A stretch of DNA of 54,668 bases from Alphaproteobacteria bacterium (GCA_017465945.1 JAFTVD010000011.1:1-54668); one strand, 5' to 3'. Counted from the first letter of the stretch, positions 44,220 to 52,697 are shown. Numbers and translations: made by a program. Notes: generated by a model not told the origin, from the letters alone.

Positions 44220-45294
44220 AATAGATGAAAAATCACTATTTTTTGGAATATATAATGACTATATCAGTGGGCAAACACCTACTGTTAGTACTCCTTTAAA
44301 CCAAAGTACTAATCCAACTAAATGGAAAAAAGATGTATTGTCTTTGTGTAATAAAAATTTGCATTTAAATAAAATACCACCAATGCTACTAAAAAAATGC
44401 ACCCGCAATACAACGTCCCAAGCAAAAACAAAAGTTGATTATATATTTGTTTTTAACAATTTAAAATTGGATGGAAAGCCATTGAATTGTAAACATTCTT
44501 TTGCTTTTTATATAAAAGAAGAAATTGATGAATTCATAAAAAGTAAAACAAAGGGTAAAATGGTAAAAAACACTCATTTAGGACGAAAGAAATTACATTA
44601 TCCTCAAACCCTGAAATATAAAACAGATGGATTAAATATAGATAATCATAGTGTATTAGAGGATATAATTAAGCAAAATGGTGGATTTGCATATATTGTT
44701 AGAGGATTTGAATGTGATTTAGAAGATAAATCATTAAATTTTATTACATCTATTGTTGGTTTAGAAGGAATATTCCTATCTTCAGTATTTAAAAAACAAA
44801 AAGGAGTTGGTAAAAAATTACTACTAAAAGAAATAAATATTGCCGCTCAAGATTTACCTCATATAGATATTGCACATCTTATTGATTCTGACTATAGAAG
44901 TTGCTCAAATAGTATTGATTTTGATAAAATTAATAAATCAAGAATTGAAAATGGAAAACTTGGTGAAAAAATTATATTCAATTATATTTCAGAAACCTTT
45001 AAGAGTGCTACAGATATTTATCATACAAGTATAGATTTTCCAACATCTCCATATGACATTGAATTTTATTTGGATGGTGTAAAAAAATATGTAGAAGTAA
45101 AATCAACATCAAGCGTGAAAAAAATATTTAACATGTCCTGCAGCGAAATAAAATTTATGAATTCTTATAAGGAGGACTATATATTGTATTTAGTTACTGA
45201 CGTGAAGAATGAATTTCCTAAAATAGAAATGTTTAGTCATGATAAAATTAAAAAATTAAAAAAAGAATATCCAACAACAAGATTTTATGCATAA
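44200..45294 (+). CDS. Probable restriction endonuclease, DUF3883-like C-terminus
   Basis: 364 aa from ATG 44200, with GAAGAG just upstream; ATG 44179 is an alternative. The first 250 residues are not recognised. The C-terminal 100 resemble the DUF3883/PD-(D/E)xK nuclease domain: GEKIIFNYI helix, then PYDIEF near residue 284 and YVEVKST near 298, giving the Asp...Glu-x-Lys metal site. It overlaps the C5 methyltransferase gene, so a type II restriction-modification pair is the natural reading. Its target would be whatever the methyltransferase protects. Confidence 0.7.
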   Translation: MTKIKFKIDEKSLFFGIYNDYISGQTPTVSTPLNQSTNPTKWKKDVLSLCNKNLHLNKIPPMLLKKCTRNTTSQAKTKVDYIFVFNNLKLDGKPLNCKHSFAFYIKEEIDEFIKSKTKGKMVKNTHLGRKKLHYPQTLKYKTDGLNIDNHSVLEDIIKQNGGFAYIVRGFECDLEDKSLNFITSIVGLEGIFLSSVFKKQKGVGKKLLLKEINIAAQDLPHIDIAHLIDSDYRSCSNSIDFDKINKSRIENGKLGEKIIFNYISETFKSATDIYHTSIDFPTSPYDIEFYLDGVKKYVEVKSTSSVKKIFNMSCSEIKFMNSYKEDYILYLVTDVKNEFPKIEMFSHDKIKKLKKEYPTTRFYA

Positions 45295-45300
45295 AAATAG

Positions 45301-45495
45301 CTATTAAAACTCTTAATTTCTGACTGCAAACTTAATGCTAAAGTACTTGAATATAAAGTAAAAGCACCTTTTGATAAGTTTATTCAATACAACAATCCAA
45401 CACAATGGTTTAAGGACCCTACTTCTGATATAGAGACTTATACTAATATTGCAGATGAAATGAAATTGGTTAAAGAACAGGTTTTACTAAAATGA
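45301..45495 (+). pseudogene. Remnant of a large serine recombinase C-terminus
   Basis: An open frame of 64 codons after an upstream stop, without a plausible start. The translation (LLKLLISDCKLNAK, then VKAPFDKFIQYNNPTQWF) has the look of the extreme C-terminus of large serine recombinases (resolvase/invertase type), where a hydrophobic helix is followed by a strand and a KxPFDxL segment. The identification is from memory of the pattern. If right, it is the only trace of a recombinase in the island. Confidence 0.45.
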
Positions 45496-45503
45496 CTTAT
45501 GAA

Positions 45504-46418
45504 TCATTTATGTTTCATATTTAAATCTACAATCAATGTATTTATAAATTTTCCAACTATTTCCAACAAAAAAGAATATTCACTATTAAAATACTCAAGA
45601 ACATTCTCGTGTCCTTGAAATGTATTACCATTATCAAGTTTAGATTTATATTCTATTATTGGTTGGCATAAAACTTTGTTATTTCCCCAGTGTACATCAT
45701 ATAATAAAAATAAATTATCCTTATAATTTTCAGGATGATTTAAAGCATTTCTCATTGCTCTCATTTTAGTACAATGAGCATCTAATTCTTGAAAAATGTT
45801 ATGTAATAAGTCTTTATTTATTGAAAAAAAGTTTTTATTTTTAATTTCTTTTAAACAATCTTTACAATAAGGATTTTTAGCTATATTAGTCTTGTGCTGA
45901 TAATAAATTTTAAAAATAGTTAAGATATAAGTTACCATATTCTTATATTCAACAAAGAAACCATCTACACTTTCCTTTAAAAAAGGTATATTTGGTAATA
46001 TTCTTACATTATATTCATATTCTTTTATATTTTGATTAACGCTTTCACATATATTTTGCCATTGATTATTCAAATAGTTATTTATTTTTGATATAGATGC
46101 TAATTCATACATAATACTATAAGTTAAAATCTTTAATTTTTCTTCTTTTCTATTTATCACTAGACCGAATGTATTGTCAAAAATAGGATTTCCTATTGAA
46201 AAGTCAAACTCTTTTGTAACATGGTTATAAGTATCATAATTCTCCTTTGTTTCCTCAATAACTCCCTTTCCAAATAAATTTTTATAAATTGCTTTATTTG
46301 TTATTGTAAGTGGTGGCAACCCTTTTTCTCCAACCTTATTTACTATACGTTCTCCATCAGAAAAAATATTAGCTAAATTCATTATTTGTACTTGAGTTGA
46401 CTTAACATTTTGAGACAT
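45504..46418 (-). CDS. HEPN-motif protein, defence candidate (304 aa)
   Basis: A mostly helical cytoplasmic protein. Residues 223-228 read RNALNH, which fits the HEPN ribonuclease motif R-(N/D/H)-x3-H; it follows a long helix (NKDLLHNIFQELDAHCTKMRAM) and precedes PENYKD, a common HEPN context. A CxxC (YCKDC, Cys185 and Cys188) sits 35 residues earlier. No companion nucleotidyltransferase (MNT antitoxin) is next to it, so it is not a classical HEPN-MNT pair. Many abortive-infection effectors carry such domains. Its promoter is almost the same as that of the 46843 gene. It is convergent with the restriction gene pair. Confidence 0.6.
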   Translation of the reverse strand: MSQNVKSTQVQIMNLANIFSDGERIVNKVGEKGLPPLTITNKAIYKNLFGKGVIEETKENYDTYNHVTKEFDFSIGNPIFDNTFGLVINRKEEKLKILTYSIMYELASISKINNYLNNQWQNICESVNQNIKEYEYNVRILPNIPFLKESVDGFFVEYKNMVTYILTIFKIYYQHKTNIAKNPYCKDCLKEIKNKNFFSINKDLLHNIFQELDAHCTKMRAMRNALNHPENYKDNLFLLYDVHWGNNKVLCQPIIEYKSKLDNGNTFQGHENVLEYFNSEYSFLLEIVGKFINTLIVDLNMKHK

Positions 46419-46454
46419 AAAGTAATTTCCTATTATTGTTAAAATTATACTTAT

Positions 46455-46483
46455 TATCTAGGAATTTTATTTTGGAAACGCAA
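46455..46483 (-). promoter_or_regulatory. Promoter of the HEPN gene, shared type
   Basis: Minus strand TTGCGT (plus 46478-46483), 17 nt, TAGATA (plus 46455-46460). The spacer half AAAATTCC is identical to that at 48049-48077. Confidence 0.65.
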
Positions 46484-46842
46484 GAGATTAAGAGAATAAA
46501 TTGCAAAAAATATTACTTTGCAACCAATAATAATTTACTCGCAAACTGCAAGTCATCTCCAGCCACATTTAACAAAGGACGAAAAATCGTCCTTTTTTCT
46601 TTATAAATCAAGCATTTGAATTGGTCCGTGTGAGATGTTTTGAAAATAGCTTATTTCGGGCATTTACACGGACCTGTTATAGCGTGTTTCCTTATTTTTC
46701 AAGCATTTATGCAATTTTAAGTCCTTACTCTACCAATTCTGCGGAAAGAAAACCACCACCCCCACGGCGGCATCTGTCGTTTTTCCCTATACCAAAACAA
46801 AACACATAAGTTTATTAAGGCTAGTGTGGATTAACCTTGAAG
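46484..46842. other. Gene-free region with tRNA-like remnants and a long hairpin
   Basis: No real gene; the short frame at 46621-46809 has no supporting features. CCAGCCACA at 46559-46567 matches the 3' end of tRNA-Gln and its next bases, and is followed by an intrinsic terminator, as after a tRNA. GGTCCGTGT/ACACGGACC arms (about 46623-46672) form a long hairpin. On the minus strand near 46709-46740, AGAATTGGTAGAG followed by GGACTTAAAAT resembles the D-arm and anticodon arm of tRNA-Leu(TAA). It is probably a scar of past insertions at tRNA genes. Confidence 0.4.
46574..46598 (+). terminator. Orphan intrinsic terminator
   Basis: AAAGGACGA (46574-46582), AAAA, TCGTCCTTT (46587-46595), T-run. 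No plus-strand gene lies just upstream, so it probably belonged to a lost tRNA or other RNA gene. Confidence 0.75.
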
Positions 46843-48039
46843 TTATTTAACTTGTTTATTCTCATTTAAATAATTTGAAGCTTCTTTGAAAAAGAACCTT
46901 GGTGACCAATTTTTTATTAAAGAATTTATATAAAATTCATCCAATAAAGCTATACTTGTTCCTAAAACACAAGGATCACCAGTTAAGCAAGATATTAACG
47001 TTGAAACAATATTTACAGATATTGTTTTTAATGCTCTTGCAGAATTTGTTTGCCAAAAAGATTGATGACTTTCAATACTATCTAAATATTCCTTAACATC
47101 AAAGCTATCAAAATCATTTTGTGAAACAGTTGCAATCCATTTACGAAATTTCTCAGAATTTGTTTTTTTTCTAAATTCTGGAATATCTTCTACTTTTAAC
47201 ACTCCAGAAGATAACAATTCTTCAAAATTTGGAATTTTTTCAAACTCAAATGTTTTATTGGTATAATTTTTTATTCTTTGGGTATACTTAAGATGCTCCA
47301 GTTGTTCTGTATTTAACAAATCAAGTGGGTAATTATCAATAGATGTGTACTGATAATACGAGATAAGGGCTAAATCCATATAATATTGAGCTATAGTGCC
47401 TATCTTTTCGCATTGACTTTTATCAAACTTATCCAGTTCTTGTTCATAAGCTAACCCAAGTTTAGCAAATAAATTATCTTTATAACCTTGATAAACAGAC
47501 GACACTATTCTAGATGATACACCTTTAGGGTGGACATTGTATAATTTTGTAAGTTTCCTTGTTAAAGACCTATGGTATGATCTATCAAAACTATTGGAAC
47601 TCCATTTTAAACCTGAACTTATAGAATCTTCTGGATTGCTATGCACTTCTGTAGTTAATGTTCCATATTGTAATGGGTGCAAACCTTGTATAGGATTTAC
47701 GGAATGGGTAATCATTGATGTTGACAATAAAAAGCGTACTGCTTTTTGTTCAATAAGGTTATCAAATCCTTTTTTTCCAAAAACCCCTATCAAGTATGGA
47801 ACGATAATATTTTCACCATAAACATCAAAACAAACGCTATCGTAATATAGTAACAATGAGCAAATATATGCTCTAATTTCTCTTTCCTCCTCTATATAAT
47901 GCCGTGCTAAATATAGTTCATTATAACGATTATTTTTCACAAAATACTTACGCACAAATTGGTTAACCTTCTTATCATATATTGTTAACCTATCTAAACT
48001 ATCTTCTTTTTTATCCATTATCATATCCATTATTGTCAT
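46843..48039 (-). CDS. Unknown protein of the island (398 aa)
   Basis: I do not recognise a family. It is largely helical and polar with many Tyr and charged residues. The C-terminal part has a moderately hydrophobic stretch (about 335-370: KTISVNIVSTLISCLTG and then TSIALLDEFYINSL) that could insert into a membrane or form a buried core. A possible catalytic or binding cluster is RHYIEEEREIR near 46-56. The promoter is almost the same as that of the HEPN gene. The start is uncertain: with the -10 at plus 48049-48054, the first ATG (48039) lies almost at the transcript start, and ATG codons at 48030, 48024 or 48018 are alternatives. A defence role is inferred from context only. Confidence 0.6.
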   Translation of the reverse strand: MTIMDMIMDKKEDSLDRLTIYDKKVNQFVRKYFVKNNRYNELYLARHYIEEEREIRAYICSLLLYYDSVCFDVYGENIIVPYLIGVFGKKGFDNLIEQKAVRFLLSTSMITHSVNPIQGLHPLQYGTLTTEVHSNPEDSISSGLKWSSNSFDRSYHRSLTRKLTKLYNVHPKGVSSRIVSSVYQGYKDNLFAKLGLAYEQELDKFDKSQCEKIGTIAQYYMDLALISYYQYTSIDNYPLDLLNTEQLEHLKYTQRIKNYTNKTFEFEKIPNFEELLSSGVLKVEDIPEFRKKTNSEKFRKWIATVSQNDFDSFDVKEYLDSIESHQSFWQTNSARALKTISVNIVSTLISCLTGDPCVLGTSIALLDEFYINSLIKNWSPRFFFKEASNYLNENKQVK

Positions 48040-48048
48040 TACTCTCTG

Positions 48049-48077
48049 TATTTAGGAATTTTAATTTGTAAACACAA
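48049..48077 (-). promoter_or_regulatory. Promoter of the 46843 gene, shared type
   Basis: Minus strand TTGTGT (plus 48072-48077), 17 nt, TAAATA (plus 48049-48054), with the same AAAATTCC spacer end as the HEPN gene promoter. Confidence 0.65.
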
Positions 48078-48313
48078 GACCTCATGTTAAGAAATAAGAA
48101 TCTTAGAATATCTACTTGCATCAGTATAAAATTTTACCTACATAAAAGATATAAATTTAACTGCTTATGAGGACTAGGACGATGATACAATTTCTACAAC
48201 AGAATGCCGAATGGATAGAAGTTGTGAATTATGATGAAATTATATAGACACCGCAATTAGAATACATTATATTTTATTAAGGTTCTGACTGCAACAAATG
48301 GATTTATATTAAT
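48078..48313. other. Divergent intergenic region
   Basis: 236 nt between divergent genes. It holds a 21-codon open frame at 48182-48247 (MIQFLQQNAEWIEV...) after AGGA, which may be the remnant of a gene start; I cannot assign it. TTCTGACTGCA near 48285 recurs from 45317 (start of the recombinase remnant), hinting at a former junction. No clear promoter for the 48314 gene. Confidence 0.3.
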
Positions 48314-49252
48314 ATGACGATGCCACTTTTTCATAGAATAGTAAATCAATGTTCGTTAAACATCACATTTAACGAAGATGTTTGTTCATCTAAATTTTCA
48401 ATAAAAGATGCTATTCAAAAAATAAAACAACTTACTGATTCAAAAGGAATCACAAAACTATACGATAAAGGTTCTGTACTCCTAAAAATTTCTGAAGTTC
48501 AGATATTTGATGGCTATGCTTGTTTACTTATCTCCAAAATAGATAAAGAAACCGCTGACGTTGTTTATTCTGACATTGAAACTTTAAAACGAAGAGAAAT
48601 TAAAAAGGCAAAAAATGAAGGTAATACAGTATGTTGTCATATACTTATATCATTAAATGCAGCATCATCTGTTAATTTAAATTACAATTGTGTGGTCGAG
48701 AGAGTTTACGGAATTGGTTTAATTTCTGATATAAAATCTTTTCTACAATATGTCTTCAGAGAGTACGTAACTTTTAATATTAATAATAAAAATATAGCTC
48801 CTAAATTAGAATTGATGGGAAGAGAATGCAAAACGGTAAGAGAAACTCTGTCGAACTGCATTTTATCAAAGGTCAAATTTTCTAAAAAACAAGAATTTAT
48901 TCAAGGTATTGACCAATCTAATTATGTTTCTGTAGAAGAAAAATCTATACTTATAACCAGCAGACCTACTGGCTCGGACGCTATTAATTTATTATCTGAT
49001 TTATTAACATTACATAAAGCTAATTATACTTCTGCTTGCATAACTATAATTGATGGAAAACAACAAAAAACAAATGAACTTTTTTTAGATTCAGGCGAAA
49101 TTATCAATGGCAATAATAAACGGGACATAGATGATATTTTAGGAGAAGCATTTTTCAAACCAGAGAAAGTAGATGGTTTTGATGAAAAATTAGAAGTTGC
49201 TTATGCTTCTATACGACAAGATTTAGTACAAAAAATGTTTAATTTATTATAG
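48314..49252 (+). CDS. Cytosolic component of a two-gene module, unknown (312 aa)
   Basis: No confident family. The N-terminal half is a mixed alpha/beta region (FHRIVNQCSLNITF, then FSIKDAIQKIKQLT, then AYASI at the far end). A strand-rich middle ends in HILISLNAASSV and VVERVYGIGLISDIKSFLQYVF, which loosely recalls uncharacterised families from mobile defence loci that use a similar small-molecule or nucleic-acid binding layout. The C-terminal third contains a KxEFIQGID segment and an acidic DIDDILGEAFF helix. No signal or membrane segment. It is followed 9 nt later by the membrane protein gene, so they form an operon. Confidence 0.6.
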   Translation: MTMPLFHRIVNQCSLNITFNEDVCSSKFSIKDAIQKIKQLTDSKGITKLYDKGSVLLKISEVQIFDGYACLLISKIDKETADVVYSDIETLKRREIKKAKNEGNTVCCHILISLNAASSVNLNYNCVVERVYGIGLISDIKSFLQYVFREYVTFNINNKNIAPKLELMGRECKTVRETLSNCILSKVKFSKKQEFIQGIDQSNYVSVEEKSILITSRPTGSDAINLLSDLLTLHKANYTSACITIIDGKQQKTNELFLDSGEIINGNNKRDIDDILGEAFFKPEKVDGFDEKLEVAYASIRQDLVQKMFNLL

Positions 49253-49261
49253 AGGTATACC

Positions 49262-49828
49262 ATGAAAAGATTTCCTTATATTCGTCAGTTGTTATCACCA
49301 TTGTCATATCTGTTCGTTAAACATTCATGTTGCATTAGAGTCACTTGGGTATACTCGTTTGTTCTATCTTTTATAACTGTCTTCTCTCTATATTCAGTGT
49401 CTCATTATATTTCATATAGTAGATTTATACCTGATGCTTCTCAATTTTTAGGTCTTCTTTCAGGTTTTTACATAACTTCTCTTTCTATTTTAGCATCTAA
49501 TGGAAATTCATACCTTGATGAAGAGCTACAAGGCGAACAGCCTAGTTTAGATGGTAAAGTATTAAACAGAAGAAAATTCTTGTGTCTACTTCTAGGATAT
49601 CTTACATTTTCTTCAATTATTCTATTCTTATCTACGATGTTTGTCGACATATTTATGAAATTGTATAACGGTACAGCTCATCCTATCGAATTAGTGGAAA
49701 CATACAAAAATTGTATAATATCATCTTTTTTAGTGATATATTACTGGTTGTTTTTTAGTTTGATTAATAATACTCTACTATGTATTCATTTTATTTTCAT
49801 AAATTTACCAATTCATCAAGATAAATGA
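49262..49828 (+). CDS. Four-helix membrane component of a two-gene module (188 aa)
   Basis: About four transmembrane helices (residues 28-48, 62-80, 103-127 and 150-177) with a basic N-terminus (MKRFPYIRQLL) and a conserved-looking cytoplasmic or periplasmic loop EELQGEQPSLDGK-LNRRKF between helices 2 and 3. GAGGTA 8 nt upstream is the Shine-Dalgarno, and the gene is coupled to the 48314 gene. The size and topology resemble the KwaA membrane subunit of the Kiwa system, but the partner is not a recognisable KwaB and the gene order is reversed, so I do not call it Kiwa. It may be a membrane effector triggered by its cytosolic partner. Confidence 0.6.
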   Translation: MKRFPYIRQLLSPLSYLFVKHSCCIRVTWVYSFVLSFITVFSLYSVSHYISYSRFIPDASQFLGLLSGFYITSLSILASNGNSYLDEELQGEQPSLDGKVLNRRKFLCLLLGYLTFSSIILFLSTMFVDIFMKLYNGTAHPIELVETYKNCIISSFLVIYYWLFFSLINNTLLCIHFIFINLPIHQDK

Positions 49829-49917
49829 ATAATACAAAATACTTGCATATTGGTTTATTTTATATTAGCTTCATTAGTATAAAGTATCTTCAATTTAATA
49901 GTTTATAAGGTGGTCTT

Positions 49918-50838
49918 ATGATTGAAAAGGATATTATTTTAGAAAATAAGAACATAATAGAGCAAAATACTGGAGCAAAAACATGTATTTTGCTAGGAGA
50001 TTCTTTGAAAATAATGAAAGGAATACGTGATAATTCCGTAGACTTAATATTTGCTGATCCACCTTATAACATAGGTAAAGATTTTGGAAATAATAAAGAT
50101 AAGTGGTCTAATCCAGTGGATTATATAGAGTGGTGTAAACAGTGGATAAATGAGTGTATGAGGATTCTAAAAGATGATGGAACTATGTATTTCATGACAG
50201 CCACTCAATTTATGCCATATTTGGATGTATTCGCAATTGAAAATTATAATGTCTTATCTCGTATTATTTGGAGTTATGATAGTTCTGGCGTACAATCAAA
50301 AAAGATATTTGGATCATTATATGAACCTATATTGATGATAAATAAGAATAGTAAAAATCCTTATACTTTTAATTCTAACGATATTTTAATTGAAGCTAAA
50401 ACTGGGGCTAAAAGAGGACTAATTGACTATAGAAAGAACCCACCACAACCTTATAATACTAAAAAAGTTCCAGGAAATGTCTGGGAATTTCCGAGAGTAC
50501 GTTTTAAGATGGAAGAATATGAGAATCATCCAACACAAAAACCAGAGAAATTATTGGAACGGATTATTAAAACTTCAAGTAATGAAGGAGATATAGTTTT
50601 AGATCCTTTTGCAGGTTCTTTTACGACAATAGCTGTAGCTAATAAACTAAATAGATATGGTATTGGTATAGAATTAAACCCCGAGTACTATAAAATAGGT
50701 TTGCGGAGATTAAACATTACCTCAGAATTTAATGGAGAAAATTTGGAAAAAATTAAACAGAAAAAAACTAACAATAGATCCAAACGCTCATATCTAATAG
50801 ATTGTCAAGGGATTTTACCACTATGCGAGAATTTATAG
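49918..50838 (+). CDS. DNA adenine/N4-cytosine methyltransferase (DPPY type)
   Basis: An amino-methyltransferase of 306 aa. The catalytic motif IV ADPPYNIGKDF (DPPY at 47-50) comes before the SAM-binding motif I (VLDPFAGSFTT near 220, then GIGIELNPEYY), so the order is beta-class. The NHPTQKPEKLLERII block is typical of adenine methyltransferases of this class. AAGGTGGT lies before the start. It overlaps the next gene by 16 nt and protects the target of that endonuclease. Confidence 0.94.
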   Translation: MIEKDIILENKNIIEQNTGAKTCILLGDSLKIMKGIRDNSVDLIFADPPYNIGKDFGNNKDKWSNPVDYIEWCKQWINECMRILKDDGTMYFMTATQFMPYLDVFAIENYNVLSRIIWSYDSSGVQSKKIFGSLYEPILMINKNSKNPYTFNSNDILIEAKTGAKRGLIDYRKNPPQPYNTKKVPGNVWEFPRVRFKMEEYENHPTQKPEKLLERIIKTSSNEGDIVLDPFAGSFTTIAVANKLNRYGIGIELNPEYYKIGLRRLNITSEFNGENLEKIKQKKTNNRSKRSYLIDCQGILPLCENL

Positions 50839-51884
50839 AAGATATTTTAAGAAAAGATTATCCAAATAATTTTGAGGATATTTTTAACAATAGCCCATTA
50901 TTACAATATTTGGACTGTAAAATGGGGGCAATTTACGGAAATTCAAAAACAAGAAGAAGTTTAGCAAATATTTATGCTATATATTCCATCTTATATTTTT
51001 ACAGTAACGACTTCTATAATCAAAAAGAGCTATACAAAAGATTTTCTGGGTATCCATATACTAAATTATTTGCATTTTGCAGACAACTCTATGGTGGTGA
51101 GAAATTACAAAATCACGCATTAAACAGTCGAGTTAATGGTGAATTTAAAAATAAAGAAAACAACAAAGACCTTATTATCATTGATAATGGCAAATATGCT
51201 TTACATATAGATTTCTTATATGTAAAAGATATAGATATTTCAAAAACAGCAATTGCAATAATTCAAAAATATATACAACTATTACAAGAAAAAGACTATG
51301 CTTTCGTAAAGGATTTAGAAGAATTAAAAATATTAGAAACTCAAAGTTCAAAATTAGAAAAATTAATTACTATGCTTACTGAAAAATCAGAAGCTAGAGT
51401 CTTTGAAATAATTTCCTATGCTATCTTAAAAAATCATTATAAAGGGATACAAATATATTGGGGATATTCACCTGAACAATTACAGCAAGAAACATTGACT
51501 CTTTATAAAACAGGTAGAACTAATGCTAATGATGGTGGAATAGATTTTGTTATGAAACCATTGGGAAGATTTTTTCAAGTAACTGAAGTATTAGAAAACT
51601 ATGATAAATATTTGTTGGATATTGATAAAGTAATGCACTTTCCAATAACGTTTGTTGTAAAAACATTCAAAACAAAAATTTCTATTGAACAAGATTTAGA
51701 TAATTATATCCAAGCTAAATCTGGAGGAATGGAGATAATTATCAAACGATATAAACATGCTATAGAAGAAATCATTACAATTAACGAACTAAAAGAATGG
51801 ATGAGGGATTTATCTAATGATGATATCAATTCTGTCATTAATGATATTGAAATGTATTACAAATTAGAAATGAATCTTATGTAA
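50823..51884 (+). CDS. Probable type II restriction endonuclease (353 aa)
   Basis: The start is ATG 50823 inside the end of the methyltransferase gene; the longer frame from 50802 would need a TTG. A mostly helical N-terminal region is followed by a domain near residues 237-256 reading NDGGIDFVMKPLGRFFQVTE. This fits a PD-(D/E)xK variant: Asp, a beta-turn, then a strand with Gln-x-x-Glu instead of Glu-x-Lys, a form seen in several type II enzymes. The coupling to a DPPY methyltransferase is strong evidence for a restriction-modification pair. Specificity cannot be read. Confidence 0.75.
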   Translation: MREFIEDILRKDYPNNFEDIFNNSPLLQYLDCKMGAIYGNSKTRRSLANIYAIYSILYFYSNDFYNQKELYKRFSGYPYTKLFAFCRQLYGGEKLQNHALNSRVNGEFKNKENNKDLIIIDNGKYALHIDFLYVKDIDISKTAIAIIQKYIQLLQEKDYAFVKDLEELKILETQSSKLEKLITMLTEKSEARVFEIISYAILKNHYKGIQIYWGYSPEQLQQETLTLYKTGRTNANDGGIDFVMKPLGRFFQVTEVLENYDKYLLDIDKVMHFPITFVVKTFKTKISIEQDLDNYIQAKSGGMEIIIKRYKHAIEEIITINELKEWMRDLSNDDINSVINDIEMYYKLEMNLM

Positions 51885-51967
51885 CTTTTATAACATGCTA
51901 ATTAAATATCTTACAGAATCAAGATAATAGTTGCAAAAATGAAACTATTATTTGCCTTGCATTTTTT

Positions 51968-52055
51968 TCGTCATACAATGCGGTGGTGCTGTTTTGTGCA
52001 TCATTTATCATAAAAAATCAATTTCCGCACTCAAAACTCAGGAAAACGAAGGCAA
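51968..52055 (+). repeat. 88-nt direct repeat, left copy
   Basis: Starts TCGTCATACAATGCGGTGGT, ends ACGAAGGCAA. Matches 54088-54175 without gaps at 83 of 88 positions by my count. It contains the pairing arms GTTTTG-TGC and GCA-CT-CAAAAC. It ends 6 nt before the stop of rloB. Confidence 0.9.
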
Positions 52056-52061
52056 CCAATG

Positions 52062-52697
52062 TTATTTATTTGCTTCATCAATAAGTTTTTCAAAAATGAT
52101 GTGAGCGTTTGTATAAGTGCTATTATAGTCTTTTAGCTTCAATGATTTAGCATTCTTAATAGCTTTGGGTAAATCATCACCTACAATATTGAAAATATTT
52201 TCAGCACTTTTGAATTTATCCAAGTCAACAAAGTTCTGATTATAATGCGTATTGATTTCTTTCATCGTCTCACGGCAACATTGCTCTGAACTGGTAAAGC
52301 CTTGTGCAGTTGGTTTAATATGCAGTAACAGCCAATATTCATAACAAGGATTGTTATATATCGTTGCCATTACTTCCGATTTTTCATTTTTAGAGATAAT
52401 TTCAGATATGTCCTCGATTTTATTATTGTCTTTATCAAAGCAAGCAATTACTTTAAATCCTCCGCCATAAATAGCTTGTTGTTCAATTTCATCAGCTTTA
52501 TCCAAAGCACTTTTTTGAACTGATTTTGCATCATTTCCTTTTTTAGCCTTTTCACTTTTAATAACTACATTTTGGTTATTATATTGATTACGGAATCCAT
52601 CTATATAGTTTTGCATTGACTTAGCATCTTCGCAAATGAAATAATAGAGCTTATAAGGGAGTTTCCGCTGAATTTTTTCATTTGATTTTCTAGCCAT
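52062..52697 (-). CDS. rloB: RloB family protein
   Basis: 211 aa from ATG 52697. Signatures of the RloB family are FICEDAKSMQNY near residues 20-31 (the family's CEGExTExxY segment), an acidic strand ACFDKDN at 85-91, and NPCYEYWLLLHI at 116-127 (family form NPCFExWLLLHF). The fold is Toprim-like, so nuclease activity is plausible. The ATG overlaps the stop of the ATPase gene by 8 nt, so the two are translated together. RloB genes with an AAA ATPase recur in defence and restriction loci (named from R-linked ORFs of Campylobacter). The short longer-frame start at 52763 would overlap the ATPase gene and is not used. Confidence 0.9.
   Translation of the reverse strand: MARKSNEKIQRKLPYKLYYFICEDAKSMQNYIDGFRNQYNNQNVVIKSEKAKKGNDAKSVQKSALDKADEIEQQAIYGGGFKVIACFDKDNNKIEDISEIISKNEKSEVMATIYNNPCYEYWLLLHIKPTAQGFTSSEQCCRETMKEINTHYNQNFVDLDKFKSAENIFNIVGDDLPKAIKNAKSLKLKDYNSTYTNAHIIFEKLIDEANK

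Noticed and set aside
46621..46809. 62-codon plus-strand ORF
   Set aside because: It has no ribosome site, crosses a long hairpin and tRNA-like sequence, and has no recognisable protein features.
48314..49828. Naming the two-gene module Kiwa
   Set aside because: Only the membrane topology and size fit KwaA. The partner has no recognisable KwaB (DUF4868) features and the gene order is reversed.
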